The notes under the pieces are model-generated. The model was not told the DNA's origin. It saw only the letters and a program-made list of their open reading frames with translations, and made no database searches. The position numbers and the translations under genes are program-made. 35,889 nucleotides of DNA, taken from the NCBI GenBank assembly GCA_027294455.1, contig JAPULZ010000195.1, positions 1-35,889 on the forward strand, read 5' to 3'. Source of the stretch: Gemmatimonadota bacterium. GTDB taxonomy: Bacteria > Gemmatimonadota > Gemmatimonadetes > Gemmatimonadales > GWC2-71-9. This document shows, piece after piece, positions 1 to 5,864 of the stretch (its first letter is position 1; every line of letters begins with the position of its first letter).

Positions 1-114
1 CTTGTGATAGCGCTCACACCGCGGGGGGGTTAGATTCTCCACGTTAATATGAACTGCGAGCTTGGCATCTCTCCTCACGTGGATTCCCGGCGAGCTTCAG
101 GATGGGAGAAATCC

Positions 115-1302
115 GTGACACTGGACAGATACACCGTTACGCCCACCCCGAGTGCGGACGACGAGCCGCACGACGATATCGTTTATCCGTCGCCGATTCC
201 ATTCGTCCTGGTCCACGTCGCCGCCCTGGCCGCCATCTTGACTGGCGTCACGGTGCAGGCCCTCGTGATTTGTTTGGTCCTCTATTTCGTGAGGATGTTC
301 GGGGTCACCGCCGGCTACCACCGCTATTTCGCGCATCGGTCGTTCAAGACGAGTCGGGTCGTCCAGTTCCTCCTGGCCTGGCTGGCCCAGAGCTCCGCCC
401 AGCGAGGGGCCCTGTGGTGGGCCACCAAGCACCGGCACCACCACAGGCACTCCGATACGGATTTCGACGTCCACTCCCCGCGCCACCACGGCTTTTGGTA
501 CGCGCACGTCGGGTGGATCTTCCAGTCCAATGCGCGCGAGACCGATTACGACGCCATTCGAGATTTCGCCAGGTATCCCGACCTCGTCTGGTTGAACCGC
601 AACCGCTACCTGCCGGCAATCGTGTTGGGCGTCGCCACCTGGTTCTTTTTCGGATGGACGGGGCTCGTCGTGGGATTCATCTGGAGCACGGTGCTGCTCT
701 ACCACGGCACGTTCTTCATCAACTCGCTGGCACACGTGCACGGATCCAAGCGCTACATCACCGGCGATGATTCGCGTAACAATTGGTGGCTCGCGATCAT
801 CACGATGGGCGAGGGATGGCACAACAACCACCACGCCTGTATGGCTTCTACCCGCCAGGGGTTCCGCTGGTTCGAGTGGGATCCCACGTATTACATACTC
901 AAAGTTCTCTCGTGGGCTCGCATCGTGTCCGATATCAACGAGCCGCCCGCAGCGCTCGTACGCAACGAGCGGAAGCTGGGGCGGGGGATGGTCGAGAAGG
1001 TCGCGCGACAGCTTACGGCCACCCTGTCCGTCGAGCGGATGGTAGAGGATCTGCGCGTGGCGTGGGAAAACACCCCCACGTGGGACGAGGTGTGCGAGCG
1101 GGCCCGGATCGCTCGGTCGGAGGCCGTGGCCATGTTGTCGGAGATGCAACTGCCTCACATCCCCAGCACCGACGAGCTGCGGCAGCGCGCGCAGGAGATG
1201 TTTGCCAACGCGCCCTCGCTGGATGAGATCGTCGCCAGGGCCAGGGAGCTCATTTTCGAGGCCATCACCGCCGAAATGCTTCCCGCCCCGAGCGGCGCCT
1301 AG
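115..1302 (+). CDS. Acyl-CoA (delta-9 type) fatty acid desaturase with helical C-terminal extension
   Basis: Integral-membrane di-iron desaturase that would put a double bond into an acyl-CoA or acyl-lipid chain. Counting from the GTG start at 115, the three histidine boxes are HRYFAH (about residues 69-74), HRHHH (107-111) and HNNHH (236-240). They lie between hydrophobic segments, in the order and spacing of the stearoyl-CoA desaturase family. GTG 115 is preferred over ATG 49 because GGGAGA sits about 6 bases before it, while ATG 49 has no visible ribosome site. The catalytic part ends near residue 280. A further 110 or so charged, helical residues follow, with three related segments (PTWDEVCERAR, PSTDELRQRAQ, PSLDEIVARAR). 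The gene stands alone on its strand. Family assignment is firm; substrate and regiospecificity are not visible. Confidence 0.93.
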   Translation: MTLDRYTVTPTPSADDEPHDDIVYPSPIPFVLVHVAALAAILTGVTVQALVICLVLYFVRMFGVTAGYHRYFAHRSFKTSRVVQFLLAWLAQSSAQRGALWWATKHRHHHRHSDTDFDVHSPRHHGFWYAHVGWIFQSNARETDYDAIRDFARYPDLVWLNRNRYLPAIVLGVATWFFFGWTGLVVGFIWSTVLLYHGTFFINSLAHVHGSKRYITGDDSRNNWWLAIITMGEGWHNNHHACMASTRQGFRWFEWDPTYYILKVLSWARIVSDINEPPAALVRNERKLGRGMVEKVARQLTATLSVERMVEDLRVAWENTPTWDEVCERARIARSEAVAMLSEMQLPHIPSTDELRQRAQEMFANAPSLDEIVARARELIFEAITAEMLPAPSGA

Positions 1303-1664
1303 ATCTCAGGCAGGCGCTAGGTGGCCGGTGGTGCCCTGACCGGGGATCACCGGCGCTACGCCCGCACCCCCTCCAATCGCAACTTCGCCGGAGCGGTCGG
1401 CCGCGATGCCGCCGATTCGGCCAGTGGGACGGCAGATCTCAGGTAATCCGCGCTGTTCCTGGCCCCCTGACGCCCTACCATGCATTCCTCCCCGTCGGCC
1501 CACAGGCGCCAGACTTATATATTGTCGAACAATATATTGTCAACCAATGTATATGCGGATAGCGGAGAGGTCAAAGGGGGCAAAACGGTTGGGCGGCAGG
1601 CGGTGGGCAGTTGCGACAGGACGCACTGGCCAGGGGTTGCTCGGCACCCTTGGGCTGCGGACCA
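1303..1664. other. Gene-poor interval after the desaturase
   Basis: No convincing intact gene is seen in these roughly 360 bases. Short open frames exist on both strands but have no family resemblance and no clear ribosome sites. The interval holds an AT-rich repeat array near 1518-1555, which stands out against the GC-rich surroundings, and downstream of it a short plus-strand stretch that may be a decayed padR start. Both are listed separately. Confidence 0.6.
1518..1555. promoter_or_regulatory. AT-rich tandem/inverted repeat array, candidate operator
   Basis: Bases 1518-1536 form a perfect inverted repeat, TATATTGT-CGA-ACAATATA. Bases 1529-1540 (ACAATATATTGT) form a second, overlapping palindrome. 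The unit TATATTGTC recurs at 1518 and 1533, giving a 15-base period, and a degenerate third half-site (TGTATAT) follows. Arrays of this type are typical operators of dimeric winged-helix repressors. No intact gene is suitably placed downstream; the only candidate is the possible padR relic from 1547. Binding by a PadR-type protein is an inference. Confidence 0.5.
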
Positions 1665-1681
1665 CTAATAGCGGGGCGCCT
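1547..1681 (+). pseudogene. Possible decayed padR N-terminus
   Basis: Read from ATG 1547, this frame reaches LLGTLGLRTTNSGAPG at 1637-1684. It resembles the conserved PadR opening (LLxGTLDLLILRTLxxGPxHG) with about three residues missing after LLGTL. Nothing PadR-like follows, and the stretch runs into the 3' end of the antisense small basic gene. The position, directly behind an operator-like array, mirrors the intact padR at 5553. The match is short and could be chance, so this is a tentative call. Confidence 0.25.
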
Positions 1682-1865
1682 GGGGACCGGCAACGATGTC
1701 TGCGATATCGGGATCGACGCCGGGCTCTGGAGCGGGACTAGTCTCCAGGGCTTCTTGTTTTTGCTCTTTTCTCAGGGCGCGTTTTTCCTCTTTGGCCTTG
1801 CGTTTGTCCTGCTTCGCACGCTCTCGTTGCCGCTTGGCCTGTGTTGCTGGTCCTGGTCTCGCCAT
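1665..1865 (-). CDS. Small, highly basic charged protein (66 aa)
   Basis: The product opens MARPGPATQAKRQRERAKQD and continues as an almost uninterrupted Lys/Arg/Glu helix to about residue 40, then a short Pro-rich acidic tail. It resembles a recurring family of uncharacterised 60-80 residue bacterial proteins with a PGPATQAKRxRExAK start; no function is known to me. The start is well supported: GAGGG lies 6 bases upstream of the ATG at 1865 on the minus strand. The predicted long charged helix suggests nucleic-acid or ribosome association, but that is inference. It lies divergently from the amidohydrolase gene at 1990. Confidence 0.65.
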   Translation of the reverse strand: MARPGPATQAKRQRERAKQDKRKAKEEKRALRKEQKQEALETSPAPEPGVDPDIADIVAGPQAPRY

Positions 1866-1989
1866 AGGTTCCCTCGTCCTGGGTGCGCGAGGAATCTAAG
1901 GTATCTCCGGACGGGGCTCAAGTGAGGGGCCTCTTGCGCGCGGTCCTCCCTCCGGGGCAGGTTCATGCTTCATTCCACCGGAGAGTCAC

Positions 1990-2589
1990 ATGATCCGCCG
2001 AGTGTTTCCCCATGTCGTCGCGCTGGCGGCGGCCCTAGTGGTGGTCCCCGCCGCCTGGTCCCAAGAGGGTGCCTCCCCGGCCGACACTACCAAGAAGGCC
2101 ACGAAAGAATTGCCGCTCGAGCCCGGCCGCACATTGGCGTTCACGGCCACCGAAGGAACGTGGATGTCGTTGGACGTGAGCCCCGACGGCCAGACGATCG
2201 TGTTCGATTTGTTGGGAGATCTCTACACCATGGCCATCGGGGGCGGTGAGGCGACGCGTCTCACGAGTGGAATGGGTTACGACGTGCAGCCCCGGTTCAG
2301 TCCCGACGGCGAGCGGGTCGTGTTCGTTTCCGACCGGAGCGGTGCCGAGAACTTGTGGATCATGTCGCTGGACGGCGCCGACACGACGCAGCTCACGAAG
2401 GAAAAGCGAGAGGATTTCGTTTCACCAGAGTGGACGCCGGACGGGAGCTACGTCGTGGCTTCCAAAGGCCGCAACGGGAAGCTCTGGCTCTATCACGTCG
2501 ATGGCGGATCCGGGGTGGGTCTGATCACTGAACCGGACAACCTCCACACGACCGGTGCGGCGTTCGGAGACAACGACCGCTTTATTTAG
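1990..2589 (+). CDS. N-terminal open segment of the interrupted amidohydrolase (signal peptide and first propeller blades)
   Basis: If translated alone, this is a 199-residue exported fragment: a signal peptide of about 25 residues, then PD40 blades (SPDGQTIVF..., SPDGERVVFVSDRSG). It stops at TAG 2587 in the middle of a blade. A closed propeller could not form from it, so independent function is unlikely. It carries the only good ribosome site of the locus. Confidence 0.4.
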   Translation: MIRRVFPHVVALAAALVVVPAAWSQEGASPADTTKKATKELPLEPGRTLAFTATEGTWMSLDVSPDGQTIVFDLLGDLYTMAIGGGEATRLTSGMGYDVQPRFSPDGERVVFVSDRSGAENLWIMSLDGADTTQLTKEKREDFVSPEWTPDGSYVVASKGRNGKLWLYHVDGGSGVGLITEPDNLHTTGAAFGDNDRFI

Positions 2590-2643
2590 TACGCCCAGCG
2601 CACGGGGCGTCATCAGTACAACGCCCAGTTCCCCCTGTATCAG

Positions 2644-4011
2644 TTGGCGGTCTACGATCGGGAAACGGGAGAGTCTTCGCGGGCGACATCCCGCTACGGT
2701 TCCGCGGTGCGACCCACGCTGTCTCCCGACGGTCAGTGGCTGGTGTACGGTACGAGACACCAGGGCGAAACTGGGTTGCGGATACGTGCCTTGTCGGACG
2801 GAGCGGAGCGGTGGCTGGCTTTCCCGGTACAGCGGGACGACCAGGAGTCGCGCGCCACGATGGATGCGTTGCCGGGATTCTCGTTCACACCCGATTCCCG
2901 GGCGGTCATCGTGTCGTTCGGCGGCAAGCTATGGCGTCTCCCCGTGGACGGAAGCCCGCAACAGGAGATTCCTTTCCGTGCCGCCGTGGAGTTGGACATC
3001 GGGCCCGCGGTGCGTTTCGACAACGAGGTCGAAGTGTCCCCCACGTTCATCGCGCGGCAGATTCGGGACGCCAAGCCTTCGCCCGACGGGCGACGTCTCG
3101 CGTTCGTCGTGTTGGACCGGCTCTATGTGATGGATTACCCGGATGGCACACCACGGCGGCTCACCGACATGAGCGTCGGCGAGCACCAGCCCACGTGGTC
3201 GCCGGACGGGCAGTGGATCGGGTTCGTGACGTGGGACGATGCAGACGGGGGAAGTGTCTACAAGGTGCGCTCGAACGGCCGTGGCGATCCTGAGCGCTTG
3301 ACCCAGACGGCAGCCTTCTTCCGGGAGCCGGCTTGGGCCCCCTCCGGAGATCGCATCGTGGTAGAGCGGGGGTCGGCCCGTGACGTCCAAGAAGCTCGGG
3401 GTGGTTTCGGGGGCGCATTGGGCTCCGAGTTTGTATGGGTGCCGGCCGACGGGGGAGTGGTGACTCGAATCGCGTTGGCAGACGGCCGGCGAGGTGCCCA
3501 TTTCACGTCGGATCCGGAGCGCATCTATGCATACAGCCGACAAAGGGGCCTGGTCTCGCTCCGCTGGGACGGAACGGACGAAAAGGAACACCTCCAGGTG
3601 CGGGGGCCCCGTTTGGGTACGGGTGGCCCCCCGGGCGGTCAGGGTCCGCCGGCATCGTCGATCCGCATGGCTCCCCAGGGAGACCAGGCGTTGGCCCAGG
3701 TGGGAATGGACCTGTACGTGGTGACGGTTCCGGTGATCGGCGGTGAGACGCCCACGGTGTCGGTAGGCGGATCGCAGAGTGCTTTCCCGACCAGGAAGCT
3801 CACAGACGTGGGCGGGCAGTTTCCGGCGTGGAGCGCAGACGCCGGCCGCGTGCACTGGTCCATAGGTAACGCCCACCTGGTGTACGATCTTGCCGCCGCC
3901 AAGGCATTCGAAGACAGTGTCGAAGTCGCGAAGGCCGCAGCCGGCGAGGAAGAGGAAGAGCAGGCCGAAGCGGACTCAACTGAGACCGAGGACGAAGACG
4001 AGGACGGATAA
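2644..4011 (+). CDS. Middle open segment of the interrupted amidohydrolase (propeller blades and acidic linker)
   Basis: In the same frame as the preceding segment, this piece continues the propeller (SPDGQWLVYGTRHQGETGLRI, SPDGRRLAFVVLDRLYVMDY, SPDGQWIGFVTWDDADGG) and ends in a run of Glu/Asp residues just before TAA 4009. Alternative starts are available only inside the propeller, and none has a clear ribosome site. It would be translated only by reinitiation or readthrough. Confidence 0.4.
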   Translation: MAVYDRETGESSRATSRYGSAVRPTLSPDGQWLVYGTRHQGETGLRIRALSDGAERWLAFPVQRDDQESRATMDALPGFSFTPDSRAVIVSFGGKLWRLPVDGSPQQEIPFRAAVELDIGPAVRFDNEVEVSPTFIARQIRDAKPSPDGRRLAFVVLDRLYVMDYPDGTPRRLTDMSVGEHQPTWSPDGQWIGFVTWDDADGGSVYKVRSNGRGDPERLTQTAAFFREPAWAPSGDRIVVERGSARDVQEARGGFGGALGSEFVWVPADGGVVTRIALADGRRGAHFTSDPERIYAYSRQRGLVSLRWDGTDEKEHLQVRGPRLGTGGPPGGQGPPASSIRMAPQGDQALAQVGMDLYVVTVPVIGGETPTVSVGGSQSAFPTRKLTDVGGQFPAWSADAGRVHWSIGNAHLVYDLAAAKAFEDSVEVAKAAAGEEEEEQAEADSTETEDEDEDG

Positions 4012-4071
4012 GAGCCGGACGAACACCGCATCGAAATCGAGCTCGCTCGGGACATTCCCCAGGGTGTCGCC

Positions 4072-5364
4072 GTGCTGCGGGGTGGACGTGCCATCACGAT
4101 GAACGGCTACGAGATCATCGAGAATTCCGACATCGTGGTGCGGAACAACCGTATCGAAGCCATCGGCTCAACCGGTCAAGTGAACATTCCCGACGGTGCG
4201 GAAATCATCGACATTTCGGGAACCACGGTGATGCCCGGTTTCGTCGATGTACACTATCACACACAGTGGCTCATCACGGACATACACATCAACCAGGTGT
4301 GGCAGTATCTCCCCAACTTGGCGTACGGGGTGACGACGACCGAGGACGTCCAGACATCGACAACCGATATCCTCACCTACCACGACCGGGTCGAAGCGGG
4401 CGAGATGATCGGTCCGCGGATTTATCACACGGGTCCCGGCGTGTTCTCGGCCGAGAACGTCCGCAACCTCGACCATGCCAGAACGGTTTTGCGCCGGTAC
4501 AAGGACTACTACCGCCTCACGTCGTTCAAGATGTACATGTCCGGCAACCGGCAGCAGCGCCAGTGGCTCATCATGGCGGCGCGTGAGCTGGAGCTCATGC
4601 CCACCACCGAGGGCGGCATCGACTTCAAGCTCAACATGACACACGCCATTGACGGCTACTCCGGACTGGAGCATTCGCTCCCCATCGCGCCCCTCTACAG
4701 CGACGTGGTGAATCTCTTCAAGACGAGTCAGACGACGTACACACCGACGTTGTTGGTGTCGTACGGGGGTCCCTGGGCCGAGAACTACTTTTACACGAGG
4801 CATAGCCCGCTGGACGACCCCAAGATGCTCCACTTCTCGCCGTACGAGGATCTCGCGTCCAAGGCGTCGCGCCGGGGCCGCAACCTCGGCGGCTGGTTCC
4901 GGGACGAAGAACACGTGTTTCCGAAGCATGCCGTATTCTTGAAGGACCTCATCGCCGCCGGCGGCCGGACGGGCGTGGGCGGGCATGGGCAACTGCACGG
5001 TATCGGATTCCACTGGGAGATGTGGGCCATGCAATCGGGCGGCATGTCGGAGCACGACCTGTTGCGGGTTGCGACCATCTACGGCGCCGAGGCCATCGGC
5101 TTCGACAACGACATCGGCACGTTGGCGGGCGGCAAGCTGGCGGACATCGTCGTGCTGGAGCGGAATCCGCTGGGCGACATCCGGAATACCAACTCGGTCC
5201 GCTATGTGATGAAGAATGGCCGTCTGTACGACGGCGACACGCTGGATGAGATCTGGCCCCGGCAGCGAGCTCTGCCGAGCTACTACTGGCAGCAACAGGC
5301 GCCGGCGGTGACTAATGGCGTGAGCGACGACGACGCGATCACGGGGGCGAACGGTCGCTCGTAG
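4072..5364 (+). CDS. C-terminal open segment of the interrupted amidohydrolase (catalytic domain)
   Basis: This piece carries the metal-dependent amidohydrolase domain. In full-length numbering, the HxH pair is H755/H757 (VDVHYHTQW), a candidate bridging Lys is K847 (SFKMYMSGNR), further candidate metal histidines are H885 and H895 (NMTHAIDGYSGLEH), and GGHGQLHG occurs late. The last 60 residues (GTLAGGKLADIVVLERNPL) are the typical closing strand of amidohydrolases. The domain looks intact, so disruption lies only in the upstream stops. The GTG at 4072 has no clear ribosome site, and without a signal peptide the piece would remain in the cytoplasm. Confidence 0.5.
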   Translation: MLRGGRAITMNGYEIIENSDIVVRNNRIEAIGSTGQVNIPDGAEIIDISGTTVMPGFVDVHYHTQWLITDIHINQVWQYLPNLAYGVTTTEDVQTSTTDILTYHDRVEAGEMIGPRIYHTGPGVFSAENVRNLDHARTVLRRYKDYYRLTSFKMYMSGNRQQRQWLIMAARELELMPTTEGGIDFKLNMTHAIDGYSGLEHSLPIAPLYSDVVNLFKTSQTTYTPTLLVSYGGPWAENYFYTRHSPLDDPKMLHFSPYEDLASKASRRGRNLGGWFRDEEHVFPKHAVFLKDLIAAGGRTGVGGHGQLHGIGFHWEMWAMQSGGMSEHDLLRVATIYGAEAIGFDNDIGTLAGGKLADIVVLERNPLGDIRNTNSVRYVMKNGRLYDGDTLDEIWPRQRALPSYYWQQQAPAVTNGVSDDDAITGANGRS

Positions 5365-5413
5365 CCCCTCATCCGAGCCGCGGCTGGCAGCCGCAAAGGC
5401 TGCGATGGGAATC

Positions 5414-5448
5414 AAAGAGCCGCGCGGCGTTTGGCCGCGCGGCTCTTT
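5414..5448 (+). terminator. Strong hairpin terminator behind the amidohydrolase
   Basis: A perfect 15-base-pair stem, AAAGAGCCGCGCGGC paired with GCCGCGCGGCTCTTT around a GTTTG loop, lies 50 bases after the amidohydrolase stop. The A-run and T-run at its ends let it act in either direction. It separates this transcription unit from padR. Confidence 0.85.
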
Positions 5449-5488
5449 GCGTCAGAATCGTACGGGTCACCCACCCGGACAGCAGCAC

Positions 5489-5517
5489 TTGTCTTTCGGC
5501 GTCGGTCACTACATAAT
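5489..5517 (+). promoter_or_regulatory. Sigma-70-type promoter of padR-permease operon
   Basis: TTGTCT at 5489-5494 and CATAAT at 5512-5517 are separated by 17 bases, matching 4 of 6 and 5 of 6 consensus positions. The element lies 36 bases before the padR start and just downstream of the 5414 terminator. Confidence 0.55.
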
Positions 5518-5547
5518 AAAGCTACATAGTACTCTTACATAGTCAGG
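5509..5547 (+). promoter_or_regulatory. Triple 13-base direct repeat, candidate PadR operator
   Basis: The heptamer (C/T)TACATA occurs three times, starting at 5509, 5522 and 5535, an exact 13-base period. The array begins inside the -10 box and reaches to within a few bases of the padR start codon. This is the expected position for an autorepressor site. Binding by the adjacent PadR is inferred. Confidence 0.55.
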
Positions 5548-5552
5548 CCGCC

Positions 5553-5864
5553 ATGCCCAAGCGCTCCCGGACGCTCGGTTTTTCCACCGCCGCCATCCTT
5601 CAGGCCATCGACGCCGGCCGCCGGTACGGCCTCGACATCATGGATGCCACCAGTCTGGCCAGCGGGGCGGTGTATCCGGCCCTCGGCCGGCTGGAGCGGC
5701 GCGGTTTCGTCCGTGGGACGTGGGAAGCCGACCGGGTAGCCCGCCAGGAGGCCCGTCCGCGCCGGCGCTACTACGAGATCACGAGGGAGGGCAGGGTGGC
5801 CTTGGTCCAGGCCCTCGAGCGGTTCGCCACTCTCGGCCGGGTGATGGAAGGACGCGAAGCGTGA
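5553..5864 (+). CDS. PadR-family transcriptional repressor
   Basis: A 103-residue winged-helix regulator. The recognition-helix and wing region shows the PadR pattern GAVYPALGRLERRGFVRGTWE near residues 38-58, followed by RRRYYEITREGRVAL in the wing. It lacks the long dimerising C-terminus of larger PadR proteins, as usual for the short class linked to ADOP permeases. AGG lies 5 bases before the ATG. Its stop overlaps the permease GTG start in GTGA (5861-5864), so the two are translationally coupled. It probably represses its own operon through the repeats at 5509-5547 and responds to a small, unknown ligand. Confidence 0.9.
   Translation: MPKRSRTLGFSTAAILQAIDAGRRYGLDIMDATSLASGAVYPALGRLERRGFVRGTWEADRVARQEARPRRRYYEITREGRVALVQALERFATLGRVMEGREA

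Larger units (their letters stand above)
1990..5364 (+). pseudogene. Secreted PD40-propeller amidohydrolase, interrupted by two in-frame stop codons
   Basis: Bases 1990-5364 form one continuous reading frame of 1,125 codons with all family parts in order: signal peptide (MIRRVFPHVVALAAALVVVPAAWSQ), TolB/WD40-like PD40 propeller repeats with recurring SPDG motifs, an acidic linker, then an amidohydrolase domain. The frame is broken only by TAG at 2587-2589 (codon 200) and TAA at 4009-4011 (codon 674); no frameshift occurs. Family context suggests Trp at the first stop (FI*YAQRTG) and probably Tyr at the second (DG*EPDE), each one base from a stop codon. The start has GGAGAG about 5 bases upstream. 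A hairpin terminator follows at 5414. It is most simply a recently inactivated gene, or an assembly or strain-consensus error. Intact relatives are thought to be periplasmic hydrolases of unknown substrate. Confidence 0.8.

Noticed and set aside
97..1158. Minus-strand frame of 353 codons opposite the desaturase
   Set aside because: Same high-GC shadow effect; the plus strand carries the three histidine boxes.
2587..4011. Stop codons reassigned to amino acids (alternative genetic code)
   Set aside because: Both TAG and TAA, as well as TGA, end neighbouring intact genes at the expected places, so general reassignment does not fit.
4168..5415. Minus-strand frame of 415 codons opposite the amidohydrolase domain
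   Set aside because: No recognisable domain and biased composition; the plus strand holds the metal-ligand motifs.
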